From Monoraphidium neglectum (taxonomy: Eukaryota > Chlorophyta > Chlorophyceae > Sphaeropleales > Selenastraceae), in contig NW_014013518.1 of the NCBI RefSeq assembly GCF_000611645.1, positions 1 through 42,758 on the forward strand: DNA of 42,758 nt, written 5' to 3'. Below the pieces are notes generated by a model. It made no database searches, had not been told where the DNA came from, and saw only the letters and a program-made list of their open reading frames with translations. Shown here piece by piece: positions 23,408-37,470 of the stretch; the stretch's first letter is position 1; every line of letters starts with the position of its first letter. The position numbers and the translations under genes are program-made.

Positions 23408-23970
23408 GCAGTGCCGCAGCTGTTTGCTCCTTTCTGTTGATGCTGCTGTTTGACCAGTAAGTTCGCACGCTTACAACCCGCGTCAGTGCGCCGTTTGTGG
23501 CCGTAATCCTGCCCAGACCCCGCTTCGTGAGTAATGTCCAAAATGTTGGGCTTGTCTCTTGGTTTGTCCCCACTTCGAACCCCTACAACCACCACATGTG
23601 CCCGACAAGCACTCACAGCAGCATGCGCTTGATGAGGTTACACACGTCAAGCAGCATGCTTCAAAGGACGTCTACAAACAGGATGAGACGCCTGCTGTTG
23701 CTATGGCACACACCAAGCCAAGGGCAGTTTTGCAGCCCTGACAGACATCCAAAAGCCGCAATCGTGAAGCTGTTGCAGTGGGCGTATGCAGGCACGTTGT
23801 GCATTCCAACACTGCACACCTGCTGCATGGCAGCTGCGCGTAAAGCCGCAGCGCCCAGCGCATCCCATCTGTGCGGCACATTGCGCCAGGAACCACCGCT
23901 GATGCGCCCCGCCGCGCAGCCATCACCGCGTTTGGGGTGCTGCGAAGGTCCCGGCTCGGCGCATTGGCGC
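23408..23970. other. Convergent 3' flanks of the MGC-protein and NDUFB3-like genes
   Basis: No coding exon recognised. TTACA at 23638-23642 (TGTAA on the minus strand) is the likely poly(A) signal of the complex I gene, about 330 nt past its stop; a second copy is at 23471-23475. No plus-strand TGTAA was seen for the MGC gene. Confidence 0.5.
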
Positions 23971-24144
23971 TCAGTGGTGGTTCTTTGTGCCGCTGGCCTT
24001 ATCGTAGACTACGTAAACAGCAAAGGCCCCGAGGCCGAAGAAGAAGCCTGGCAGCGCGTTGCGCGGGTTGAACTTGAGCAGCGGGTGCGCGCGCCACGCC
24101 TCGTACTTCTCCCACTGGAAGCCGATGCTCTTGTCCACGGCCAT
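23971..24144 (-). CDS. NUOB12: Mitochondrial complex I B12 subunit (NDUFB3-like), 57 residues
   Basis: A single-exon frame encodes 57 residues from ATG at 24144. It reads WEKYEAWRAHPLLKFNPRNA, then one membrane segment (LPGFFFGLGAFAVYVVYDKA) and a short His-ending tail (KNHH). This matches the B12/NDUFB3 family of plants and animals: a W-x-x-x-E-x-WRxHP motif, then a single helix in the membrane arm of NADH:ubiquinone oxidoreductase at the mitochondrial inner membrane. The length is close to plant B12. It lies divergent from the CoA synthesis gene. It is small enough to be missed by length cut-offs. An additional 5' exon is not excluded but not needed. Confidence 0.8.
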   Translation of the reverse strand: MAVDKSIGFQWEKYEAWRAHPLLKFNPRNALPGFFFGLGAFAVYVVYDKASGTKNHH

Positions 24145-24557
24145 GAGTGGCTGATTCTCAGGCCTGGTGAGGCCGTTCCTGTGGCTGCTAGTGCCGGCCT
24201 ACGCTAGGAGCGCCGAGTAGTGAGGGCTCAAGCAGATCACTTACAAGGCTGGAACAGCTGCCGAAAAGCATACAAGGTATTCAGGCTATGAGCATCGTCC
24301 TGGGGCAATGCCTGGGTATGATGCGTCTAGAGCAAGTGTTTCGTGGCGTCACTCGTTGCCTGCGCGTCTCCAGCACCTGTGGGCATGTATAGCGCTCAAT
24401 GTTGATCCTTGATCGCGTGTAGCACCGCTTTTACAAGCTCTGTTGCATGCATCCTGCGCGCTGGAGATCGTCAGCGCTGCAGGGTGGACCGCGGCAGCAG
24501 CACCTGGTTGGGCGCAGGCGCTCCTGGATTATAAGTGCGCGTGATAGCGTTGGCGGT
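24145..24557. promoter_or_regulatory. Divergent promoter of NDUFB3-like and PPAT genes
   Basis: 413 bp between two divergent start codons. No coding potential or repeat was recognised; specific promoter elements cannot be named. Confidence 0.5.
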
Positions 24558-26357
24558 ATGGCAGCCGCTGGATACCTTGTGCACGGCAGTATTGCGCAAC
24601 CACCCAAGCAGCTGGCGCCATTGCTGAGTGAGGCGGCGAGCAGGCAGGTGCCAGCAAGCAGAGTGTACGTGCTGGTGGAAGGTGAGGACACTCACCTGCT
24701 TTACATTCTGCCGGGCAGTCACAGGGCACATGAGAAGGCATGCGTGAGCGGCACGATGTCAGCACGGGGCGCCTGATTGCGGGTAGTGTCACAGCTCATG
24801 CTGCTGCACCAACCAGCCTCCCGCTGCTGCATGCTGCGGCGCTCAGGTGCGGGAGACTGCGCGACCGAACCGCTCCTGGAATGGCTTGGGCAGCTGTACG
24901 GCCTGGTTGGCGCCTTCGCGCCCCGCCTGGACGTGGTGCCGCTGCTGCCATTTGCGGGCTGGACCCCGGGTGAGCGACGTGGCAGTGCTGGTTGCAGCAT
25001 TAATGCCCCTTTGCCAGTGATGCGTATCAGCACAGCCCTGGTTGCGCGCTTCTGGAGCCAACCAAGGTAATGATAATGGATTATGGCACACGGGGCTTGA
25101 CCGAGCAATGGAGGGGTGTATCAGCCATGGCGTTTCCAGGGCTTGCTGAAACTTGTCCAATGCGCTCAACCCCACAACACCTGTTCCAACTGCACCCTCG
25201 TGGTCGTGCTCCACGCTCGGCAGAGGCCGTTGCTTCGCTGGTCGATGTTCAGGTGTTGACCCTCTCTGCTGCCACACGAGAATCACAAAGTCGGGACGGC
25301 GACGCAGGGGTTGGTGACACATCCGGCACCGCCTTCAGGACGCCGTCAATGGCAGCAGCCGCTCCTCCTTTATTGGCAGGTGTCGCGACGGTCGAGGCTG
25401 CGCAGAGAAGCGGGGATAGGGACGGCGGCAGAGGGGGGTTGGCCATGCTCATGGAGCCACGAGTGCTTTCTGAGCCGCCAGCAGCGGTCAGTGCAGCAAC
25501 GGGGGCGTCAGCGGCGTTGAAAGCGACGGCTGTGGCGTCGAGCACGCCAGCAGCAGCAGCGACAGCAGCAGCAGCGGCCGCAGTCGCAGCAACAGCTGCA
25601 GCAGCTAGGCAGGAGCGGCAAGACAGCAGTGGCAAGGCAGCAGCAGGCGCGATTGCGGTGGATGAGCAGCTTGCATTTGTACATGTAGCGGTAGGCGGCA
25701 CATTTGACCGGCTGCACGCTGGCCACCGGCTGCTGTTGGCCGCCACAGCGCTGTGTGCGACGCAGCTGGTGTATGTAGGCGTTACAGGTGAGGGGCGGGA
25801 CAATTTTTTTTGAAGGGCAGCAGGTGCACCCAACTCCCGCGCGTGCCACGTGTCGTGATGAATTTCAAGCATACTTCAGCTGTTGGTGATGAAGAGACAA
25901 ATGCATGAGAACTCTCACCATGCGGCTTGTCTAACTCGTCGTATTGCGCCCTTTCGGCATACCCTCCCTGCCACCACCTCCCTCGGGCAATAACCCAGCC
26001 GACGAGCTCCTGGCCAAGAAGGCGCACCACGACCTGCTGCAGTCGCTAGAGGCCCGCACCACCGCTGCCGCGGACTTCATGAGCAGCGTGAGGCCGGCTC
26101 TCACGGTCACCACCGGCGCGCTGCGAGACCCATCCGCGCCCACTCAGGCCGAGCTGGACCCAGATATGCAAGCGCTGGTTGTGTCGCGCGAGACGCTGAG
26201 CGGTGGCGAGGCCATCAATAGCGGCCGGCGCGCGCGTGGGTTTGAGGAACTGCGGCTGGTAGTCGTCAGCCTGGTGGGGGAGCAGCCAGGTGGGGGCAAG
26301 CTGAGCTCGACGGCGTTGCGCGAGCAGGACGCAGCGGCTGGCCGTGATGGCGGATAA
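24558..26357 (+). CDS. COAD: Phosphopantetheine adenylyltransferase (CoA synthesis)
   Basis: Five exons, 24558-24681, 24847-24969, 25114-25252, 25339-25787 and 25999-26357, give 397 residues. The enzyme joins ATP and 4'-phosphopantetheine to make dephospho-CoA, the fourth step of CoA synthesis. The catalytic half begins near residue 244 with VGGTFDRLHAGH (nucleotidyltransferase T/HxGH motif, residues 248-258), then VYVGVTADELLAKK, ALVVSRETLSGGEAIN and a LSSTALR helix, as in yeast Cab4 and the PPAT part of human COASY. The N-terminal 130 residues (GYLVHGSIAQPPKQLAPLL..., APRLDVVPLLPFAGW) resemble the poorly known COASY N-terminal region. An Ala-rich linker (about 180-230) joins them. No dephospho-CoA kinase domain follows. 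Exon 3 was chosen because it restores frame; its acceptor is pyrimidine-poor. TGTAA at 26400 is the likely poly(A) signal. Confidence 0.87.
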
Positions 26358-27045
26358 TGGTTCGGCTCGTTGCTGGTGGGGCGGTGACAAGGGCTCGCTT
26401 GTAACCAAGAACCTGCTCTGAACCAAGAACCTGCTCTGTACTGTAAATGGCGCATGACATGTAAGCGCTTGTTACATTTTCTTGAGGTCTCACCTTTTGG
26501 ACAGAAGGAGCAACAGCATCAGACAGGCGGTGAGCCTCCAATCACGGTCCGGGTGTCGCCATTCCAATGACCCTTCCCACAGTGACACGACTGTGCTGTG
26601 GGAAAGTGGACTTCTTAGACCTGCTGTGTGCTTCATGTCTTTTGATGGGAAGGCTTACGTGACAGGGAAGCGGGTCAGATGATCAGTGCTATCATACGGT
26701 ACCGTAGTCTGTGCTGCAGATATGGACTGTAATGTTTGCCGGCATCTCTCCCGTACCGGTATGACAGTTTGCGCCTTTTAGCACGCGTGTCATGTGCCTC
26801 ACAGCAATGCTGATATATGCTCAATTCATATGATTTATGTTGCGCATGTTGCAGTGCAGCAACAGTCGATCTGATCGCCGTCGTCGTTCTGCAGCGGCCT
26901 TGGCTATCCAAACGAGTACGAAACAAAAATTTGTTACGCAACCTGACCGGGGCGTGTAGGCTGGACCCTGCAGTCCAGCGTGCCATTGGCGGGAGTGCAG
27001 CTTGGTGGGCGCCGCAGCGGCGGCTGGTAGCGCTGGGGGCGGACC
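26358..27045. other. Intergenic: PPAT 3' flank and TRM61 5' flank
   Basis: Contains three TGTAA pentamers near 26400, 26442 and 26459, the first probably used by the PPAT gene, and two tandem copies of AACCAAGAACCTGCTCTG at about 26402-26438. No gene or RNA seen; the right half is AT-richer than the surroundings. Confidence 0.5.
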
Positions 27046-28546
27046 ATGGTGCTCCCAAAGCCAGTGGAGGGCCTTGAACCCCTCCTGATCAAGGAGGGCG
27101 ACCTGGTGATTGTTTATGAGAGCTACACATCCATCAATTCTGCATACATGGACAGCAAGGGGACCTACACCAGCCGCTTTGGCAACTTCCTCCACAAGGT
27201 GCGGTGCGGCTGCGACGCTGCCACCCAAGCAACCGCGCCACCACTGGAAACGACGACATATGTGTGGCAGTCAGATTCAGCAGCCATGGCGCCGTATGGC
27301 ACGATGCCAGCAGGGAAGCGTACGCAGTGCGGCTACCAGAACCCGTCTCGCCATGCCCTGGGCATCCCGACCCCCACGCCACTTCTCACTCCTGACGCGC
27401 ACACGCGCCTCGCCCCAGGACTGGATTGGCACGCCTTATGGCGCCCGCGTGCGCAGCCGCCCGCCTGGCCGTGGCTGGGTGCAACTGCTCGCGCCGACAC
27501 CGGAGCTGTGGACGCTGGTGCTGCGCCACCGCACTCAGATCCTGTACATTGTTGATATCGCCATGGTGGTCACGTACCTGGACTTGCGACCCGGCTGCCT
27601 CGTGCTCGAGTCGGGCACCGGCAGCGCGAGCCTCACGCACTCGCTCGCGCGCGCAGTCGCGCCCACCGGCCGCGTGCGCAGCTTCGAGTTCCACGAGTTG
27701 CGCGCCAAGGAGGCCGCGGCCGAGCTGCTGCGCAACGGGCTGCCGCCGACGCTGGCGAGCGTGGTGATGCGCAACATAGAAGAGAAGGGGTTCCCTGTTG
27801 ACGAGCTGGAGGGCACGGCTGATGGCGTTTTTCTGGACCTGCCGGGACCCTGGAAGGTGGTGCAGTCGGCGGCCCAGTGCCTGAAGCCGAACGGGCGCTT
27901 CTGCTCCTTCAGCCCGTGCATCGAACAGGTTAGGACAGATGAGTGGAAAGGCCGTGAGCGGCGCACAGGGCTGGGGCCCAATGGCTGAGCAGGCTGGGGC
28001 TGCTGCTTGGTGGCCAAAGCGGGTGGGCGGAGCCAGTCAATCGTGCGGGCTGCGGCCGCTCGGTGAGGGGCAGGCTTGCGCATCTAAACCGAGCGCTCAC
28101 AGGCCTGGGGCATCGATACGTTGGGATGCACCTGCACATGCTCCCACGGCGCCTGCTCTGCTGTGGCCCTCCAATCGGCCGCAACCGTGCTTGTCCCCGT
28201 AGGTCCAGCGCACATGCGAGGCGCTGGACGGTTGCGGCATGACTGACATCGTGACGTATGAAGTGCTCCTGCGCAACTACGAGGTCTGCGAGGAGACGCT
28301 ACTAGCGCATGTGCTTAATAATGCGCCAGTCGCTGATGGTGGCCCAGAATTAGAGGCAGAGGCGGTGGCGGCTGGGGCATCAAAGAAGCGTGGACGGGAA
28401 GACGGCAAGGAGCTGGGCAGCAACAAAGCTGTAGGGGTCAGCAGGGGCCCGGAGCAGCAGCAGCAGCAGCCGTCGCAACAGCAGTTGCAGGCTACTGCGG
28501 AGGGGAGCACAGCATCGCTTGGCCAGCTACAGGAGCAGGGCCAGGT

Positions 28547-28618
<72 letters not shown>

Positions 28619-28623
28619 GCAGG

Positions 28624-28654
<31 letters not shown>

Positions 28655-28847
28655 GCAGCAGCAACAGCAACAGCAGCAGCAACAGCAGCAGCAACAGCAG
28701 CAGCAACAGCAGCACTGGCAGCGGGGCCGGGACCACATTGGCGACGGCGCCCCTTTGACGCCACCCATCAAGATGGTGGTCAGCAAGCCGTCCATGGACG
28801 CACGCGGGCACACTGGTTACCTGACTTTTGCGCGGAAGTTCTTGTAA
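27046..28847 (+). CDS. TRM61: tRNA (adenine-58-N1) methyltransferase catalytic subunit with polyQ insert
   Basis: Three exons, 27046-27198, 27419-27928 and 28203-28847, give 435 residues. Trm61/TRMT61A methylates A58 of tRNA in the nucleus with S-adenosylmethionine, as a tetramer with Trm6. Matches to human TRMT61A run from LIKEGDLVIV through IGTPYGARV, GWVQLLAPTPELWTL, HRTQILY, the SAM-binding ESGTGS (residues 115-120), the motif FLDLPGPW (residues 191-196), GRFCSFSPCIEQVQRTC and the C-terminal GHTGYLTFARK. Between the VQRTCEAL segment and that C terminus the protein has about 160 extra low-complexity residues, including a 55-codon run (54 Gln, one Glu). The start ATG at 27046 places LIKEGD at the normal distance. 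TGTAA overlaps the stop codon. Confidence 0.95.
28548..28712. repeat. CAG/CAA coding repeat, 55 codons
   Basis: In-frame mixture of CAG and CAA with a single GAG, inside TRM61 exon 3. CAA interruptions suggest an older, more stable tract than the pure CAG runs elsewhere in the window. Confidence 0.95.
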
Positions 28848-29334
28848 AACTTGGTTGCATATATGGTGGGCGATGCCGCGTCACTGCCACTGGATCACCA
28901 GCAGCATTGGACGGGGAAGAGGAGGGGGGCCTGCAAGGCCAACATGAGAATTGTTGCGCCGACTGAATTTGCTACCAGAGGAGGATTATGAAACGTTTGC
29001 CGGCTAGGTGCAACAGAATTACACTGAGACTTTGTGCCATTGCATGTCTCATCGCGGGAAGTGACAGTGACGATGATATGCACATACGGTGGACAGTGCA
29101 CAGTAGAACTTTGCGTGATATATCGCAATTGGGGTCATTCACATGGCAGTTTATTCATTATTCCCTCATCAAACTGGTAGGGTCAATTGCAGATCAAGTG
29201 CAGTGATACGTCAGCAGATCCCCCCGCATATTGCCTTTGAGAACCTGAGATAGACGGACGTGATTGCCTGAAAACGTCACAGCACAGGCGCGGCCCCCAT
29301 TGGCTGCTGACCCTGGCAGCGGATCAAAAAAAGG
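28848..29334. other. Intergenic: TRM61 3' flank and TLC gene 5' flank
   Basis: No gene recognised; small open frames have no family resemblance. No TGTAA was seen downstream of the TRM61 stop codon other than the one overlapping it. Confidence 0.45.
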
Positions 29335-30921
29335 ATGAACGTCCTGCGGACATGGGACCCACCGAGTGTGGAACGTCTGCAGACATTTGATATCATGGCG
29401 TTCAATCGCACTGAGCTGTTGGTGGCCGTCTTGGTGGTTGGTGCGTCAACTTGCTCGCCAACATGTTGCTGCTGCTGCTGTTGGTTTCGCTGCTGCTTCT
29501 TCTGCTGCTGCTGCGCCTGCGCCTGCGCCTGCGAATGCTGCTGCTGCGTGTCAACAGCACGAGCCCTTGCTGGTTTTGATGTGACTTGGACACGCATCCA
29601 AAGTGGATGGGCTGGAATGAACAATGCATGCAATGTTGCCCTGACCAACGTTGCCATGACCATTCTCTCAAGGCTCATCGTGACGTCCACTCTTGGCTTC
29701 TTGCCTCCCATCCCTTCAACAGCGGGGGCGTTTGGCACCGTCGACCTGCTCCTACAGCTGACGGCGCGCCCGCTCATCGCACGCCTGCTGCGCAATCAGG
29801 GCGCAGCTGCTGGTGCCACAGTTTCCCAAAAGCTTGTGACCAAGGCGCTCATAATAATCGTCAGCTTTGTCCACCTGGCCGTTCAGGTTGACGCGGCTGC
29901 GCTGCTCAAAGGAGGGCAATCTGCCCCATGCCAGATTAGCAGCCCATCTCAGCTGTACCCTTTGAAACCCTTGCCTGTCACCGACATGGTCCAGTGCCGC
30001 CTGCAGGGCAACCTCGAATTCGCTGCCGCCACGGGCAACGATCCTCTAATCCCCGTTCACCCTCTGCAGATCCCTGTTGGCCTGGCGGTGCTGCTGGACC
30101 CACGACTGGCGGCTGATCCCGTGTATGGCGTGAGCGCCATGTCTCTGGCAATGGTCACAATCAGCAGCGGCTACTTCACATATGACCTGGTGACAGTGCT
30201 ACTGCGCTTTGATGTTGAGGGAGCGCAGTTTTTGTTGCACGCACTGTGCTGCCTCTTTGTATACGGCTACGCCGTGTTCTTCGGGACGCTGCACTGGTTT
30301 GGTGAGCGGCCGGGAAGCACGGGCTGTCGGGTATGCGATGGGGGCGGCAGGTGCACGAGGCACGGGAAGCAGGCAGATGCGTGTGTGCGTTCAGCAATGC
30401 AGTGCCAAACCTGTGTGCTGGTTAGGGCGCAGACTTCTTGAAGGGTTTTGGCGTCCTTGGTGTGAAGCCTTCAACACCCCCAATCTTCTCGCGATCTCCC
30501 TGCCTTCGGCAACCCAGGCGCTGCCTTCTTGATGTGGGAGCTGAGCACGCCGTTTGTGCACATTCGCTGGTTCCTGCACGCCAAGGGCCTTGGGAACACT
30601 GCGCTATACCTTGCCAATGGCCTCACCATGGTTTTTGTGTTCTTCTGCTGCCGCAATGTGTGGGGCACATGGTGCAGCTACTACTTCTTCAATGCGACCC
30701 AGAAAGAGCTGGACACCCCCCGCGAGGGCGGGTTCTCATCGGCCGGCATCTGGGGTTACCGCATTGCCAACGTCTCTCTCAACGCGCTGAATGCACTGTG
30801 GTTTTGGAAGATGGCCTCAAAGGCGGCTCGCTTGCTTGCTGGCGGCAAGGAGGACACGCACAGCAAAAAGCGCGCACATGAGCAGAGCACAGAGGGGGGG
30901 CAAGGCAAGAAGCAGCGGTAG
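29335..30921 (+). CDS. TLC-domain multi-pass membrane protein (TLCD4/TMEM56-like)
   Basis: Exons 29335-29886, 30070-30301 and 30518-30921 join in frame (395 residues from the first ATG; 301 if translation starts at ATG 29617). The TRAM-LAG1-CLN8 fold is recognisable: a first helix ALIIIVSFVHLAVQIPVGL, DPRLAADPVYG, GYFTYDLVTVLL, a helix with LHALCCLFVYGYAVFF, then ELSTPFVHIRWFL and a last helix VFVFFCCRNVWG, as in TLCD4-type proteins of the ER or Golgi. Ceramide synthases carry a His-His pair in this fold; only one His is seen here, so a sphingolipid-synthesis activity should not be assumed. The C terminus is Lys-rich and ends KKQR. The Cys-rich run read between the two possible starts is a translated CTG repeat and argues for the later ATG or a missed splice. 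TGTAA at 31132 is the likely poly(A) signal. Confidence 0.78.
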
Positions 30922-32204
30922 CATTGGCGCGCTTGATTATGGGTTGATGGCCTTGCGAGCTTTTTGAAATTTCCACAATCCAAAGCCTCGGTTCCGCGAC
31001 TTGCTCAATTACAGTCATGTGCACAACCTATTGTTTGATGCAGTGTTTCTGATTGAGCTGGCCTGCACTTCAGGTCTCACAATTTTAGGTGTTCTTTCAA
31101 GCGAGATTATGCCTCCCTTGATACATATGCGTGTAATTCTGCAAATGCAGGGGATGACTAACAAGAGTTATCATATCGAGTGGTCCAAGGGGGTGCAAAG
31201 CGTTTTTCGCAATTCAAGACTTGAAGCGCCAAACAACCAGCGCCACCACAAACGGTCATGGCCTCGTAGCCTCATTACCTCCAAGACTAGTCTCAGTTTT
31301 CCATGGTGCTCAGGAGCAATCGATCATGGTTGGCTGCTGTGATGCGCTGCACCCGTCTGAAACCCTCGTCAACGACGATATCCAATCCCACAGATGCCAC
31401 ATTGCCAAATGCAGCTCCCTTGTTAATACTCATGCTTGCTTCGCTAATGAAGTCACTTGCTTTGAGAGACCTACTTACAGCCATGAAAGAAACAAAGCAG
31501 CACAGCCATCTCATCCGGTTGCTTGCAGGAAGGCACCGGCATGATGAGGGTGGGCCTTCCAGGAGTTGTTGTCGAGCTTGAAGTGCCGATTGGTGCTACA
31601 CTGAGTGCGACGGCAGCAGCACTGCAGGTCGCGCCAGACGGGAGCTTGCATTGAAACCAGGCGCAAGGCTGTGATAGGCAATCAATGCAGCTGGTTTGAC
31701 GCGCACCCCAGCAGCTAAGGGCTTTCCATAAATATCAGCAAGGCAGTCTCGTTCACGCGAGACCTGCAGTATGGTTTCTCCTGCCATGCGCATTTCATCA
31801 GGTTTACTACTGTTAATTCGCATGCATTGGAACCACTTGAGAAGCGGCCTGCAAGGGGGCCAAGCAACCACACTTGGCTCTGTTGTGTCTTGTGTGCGCA
31901 TGCAGCTCGCGCTGTGGTTGTGAGGGTGTGGGTGGCTGGGCATAGCAGGATCTATTAGTTGTGTCGCTGTCTGCTTCACGCAAGCCAGGTTCCTTGTACA
32001 TAACAGGAGAGGCACTACAGCAAAGCCGCAACGATGACTGAATGATTGGTGAAGCTTCTGTCATGGCCGCACGGCGTACCGTACGCCATTGCCAGGTCAA
32101 AGTGGCATGAATTATAATTTCCTGGGCTGCATTCGTTATTATTGGCTACTATCTTAACGGCCACCCAGTCGCTGTGCCACAGCGAGGCCGTAGATCGCAA
32201 CAGA
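30922..32204. other. Intergenic: TLC gene 3' flank and actin promoter region
   Basis: Holds the TGTAA of the TLC gene (31132-31136) and, near the actin start, a near-palindrome at 32074-32090 (GGCGTACCGTACGCC). Codon-like minus-strand sequence around 31290-31800 is listed separately. Otherwise no gene seen. Confidence 0.5.
31293..31484 (-). pseudogene. Unidentified minus-strand coding-like fragment
   Basis: A 63-residue frame (MAVSRSLKASDFISEASMSI..., ending RLLLSTMEN) has a balanced amino acid make-up unlike the shadow frames around it. A second minus-strand stretch with similar quality (RERDCLADIYGKPLAAGVRVKP) lies at about 31680-31790 in another frame. Together they may be remains of a decayed gene or mobile element. 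No family recognised. Confidence 0.25.
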
Positions 32205-35092
<2,888 letters not shown>

Positions 35093-35870
35093 AGCAGCTC
35101 GGCCAGCTGGCGTGGCCGCAAATCGGGGGCCTTCTCGCTCTCCAGGCATATGCTCCCTGGGGCCAGCAGGGTGCATGGGAAGGCGCGCAGCCAGCAACTA
35201 TGGTGCTGTGCGTGCTTATTCTCTTCTTCCTGTGACGCGCCTGACATGCTGCAGTGCTTTTGACGCCTGGTGATTGCAGCCCTTTGACACGAATTTCATG
35301 TCACATCACGTGATGTAATGCACCCCCTTTTTGTTGTCTGGGGTGAGCCACGTGGTTCTTCGTGTGTATGGTGCCGCAAAGCTGGAGAGCTCACTACATC
35401 TCAAAAGGACCAGGCAGCTGACACTGTGTGTTGCATTTGTTGGGCACACAGTGCCTTGCCTGTGCCAGCCTTGCCTGCTGTGCTGCTCTTGTGCCAAGAA
35501 CTCCTTTCTGTGGTGCACCCTCTCTAGAAAAGCGGTCCTCACGCACAAAAGTACAGGTGCAGAGGTGAGGTTACATGAACGCTAGCTGAGAAAGCAGCAG
35601 GGATCAAATGCTTCAACAGCAAAGCAACAAAAGACAAGAGCATATTGTAGTGACATGTTGTGCCAAGCATCAAACATGGGTTGATGATAACAAGCCGCAT
35701 GAAGCGTGCAGCTCCTCTGCCAAGGTTGTTGCCGTGCACCACAACAGTGGGAAGCAAACACATGTATGTAAACACGCGAACGCTCAAACATGACCTTTCC
35801 CAGGCATGAGTGGCGGCAGCCTCCTCCAGCGGAGCAGCTGCAGTACCAAGGTCTTGAGTAACAACAGCCT
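35093..35870. other. Convergent 3' flanks of actin and RING-H2 genes
   Basis: No coding exon seen. TGTAA at 35314-35318 serves actin (about 220 nt after the stop). TTACA at 35571-35575, TGTAA on the minus strand, fits the RING gene (about 300 nt after its stop). Confidence 0.6.
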
Positions 35871-37470
35871 TCACAACTCCTCGAAACGAATCTCCGACTC
35901 GCACAGGGGGCAGGTCTCCTTGCGCTCCAGCCACTCATAGATGCACTGCATATGAAAGTGGTGGCCGCACTGCGTCCAAATCCGAGGGTTGCCTGTGATA
36001 GAATTGAGCAAGGTTGAGGAGGCAGTCATGCTCCGCAACTGGAGAAGCCGGCACGCAGGCGGCCTACATTTCTCAGCACAAGGTGCCCGTGCTCAGACTT
36101 AAAAGCCCTGCTGCATCAAGCAACTGGTGCTCAGCAGGCCCGCCCGGAACAGTAGCAGTTAGGCCTGTTGTGTTGGTATCCATCACCCCATCGGATGGCG
36201 CATCGCACTTTGTGTGTACATCTCCAAGCAGGTGGCGCAGCAGTCGTCGTCCTCCTCCTCCTGCTGCGACTCCCCGCCGCCCAGCAGCTTCTCAGTGCCC
36301 ATGCCCCCAGCCGTCAGGTCTCCAGACAGATCCACAAGGGGCTCCTTGGCGAGCTTGCCCACACTCCCCCTGCCAACACCGCCGACCCCGCCGCCGCTGG
36401 CCCCGCCACTGCCGCTGCTGCTGGCGCTGGCTCCAACGCCAGCCTTGCTGCTGCTGCCCATGCTTGCGCCGCGAGGGTGCTGTGTACTGGCTGGTCCAAC
36501 ATCTGTCAAGGGCCATGCGCGGCCTGCGCTAGCGCATGTATCTGTGATAGGGAGTCCATCCGACAGGCCAGCGGCATCGTGTCACTTCGCCGTGCAAACT
36601 TGTGCGGTGCGACAAACGATTTCGCGTGTGCTCGTTCCCCTCATCTTGCAACTCCACAGCGACGCCTCACCTGTGCGCATGTGCTGCGGCAGCTCATACA
36701 AAATGGTGTCCGCCGCCGCAGCTGTTGACTCCCCATTGCTGGGCCCCGGCTGCTCAGGTGTGGTGTGCTGCAGGGCAGGCACGATTGCGATTGCATCGGT
36801 TACAAGCTGCCTCTCTGCTGCAGCGGGTATGAGAAGAAGCTGGGCGACATACAAATGGTACGTGCCCCTCCTCGAGAGATATATGAGCTTTGCAGCAACC
36901 ACCCACGACATTGCTGCAGCTGCTCCGCTGATCGCCACATGACAGACCCAATGCGCATCCCAGTGCACCTTTGACAGCAACGTGCCGTGCTCGTAATCGC
37001 TCTCGCCCAGCGACGAAGCAGAGCTCGCCGGCGGGGGCGGGGTGACAGTCGGCGCCTGATAGTGCGCCAGCCGGTCGTGATGAGCCGGAACGCGCCTACA
37101 GCCAGCGGGCCAGCAAAACAGGAGCAGCAAAGGGATGCTGATGAGGCAGATGTGCAGGAGAGCAGCCACAACAGCTGCATGCTCGTGCAATTGCCTCCTG
37201 TCGCAGTGCTTTACTGAGAGGAGGCACAGGCACCGCGGCACCAAACAGGGCTGGCCCGGCACGTCCGGGCGCCTACCTTTCGGCGAAAGGCTGGTCTGGG
37301 CCCTTGAAGCACCTGAAGATCCGCCACAGGCATGCAGCGCAGGCGCTGCCGCACGAAACGCCTGCACCGCGTCGTTGCATCTGCGGCGTGCCCGGCGTCT
37401 CGTGGCTCGGGTCTTGCGGCGCAGACTCCAAACGCAGATACTGCCCGGGTGCTGTGCTACCAGGTGACAT
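35871..37470 (-). CDS. RING-H2 E3 ubiquitin ligase, plant At3g02290-like
   Basis: Five minus-strand exons, 37470-37277, 37095-36969, 36767-36671, 36502-36209 and 35992-35871, give 277 residues. The C terminus is a complete RING-H2 finger with ligands Cys228, Cys231, Cys246, His248, His251, Cys254, Cys265 and Cys268 (reading CCATCLEMYTQ across a splice, then CGHHFHMQCIYEWLERKETC). The finger and the position next to the C terminus match a plant family typified by Arabidopsis At3g02290; such fingers bind E2 enzymes and direct ubiquitin transfer. The N-terminal part has a Cys cluster (CGSACAACLWRIFRC), also usual in that family, followed by a Ser/Gly-rich linker and an acidic stretch before the RING. 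The two most upstream exons are supported by phase and composition only; the substrate is unknown. Confidence 0.82.

Noticed and set aside
29457..29560. Cys-rich segment at the start of the TLC gene, as a possible metal-binding domain
   Set aside because: It is CTG/TGC repeat read in one frame, with no regular Cys spacing; more likely untranslated or intronic.
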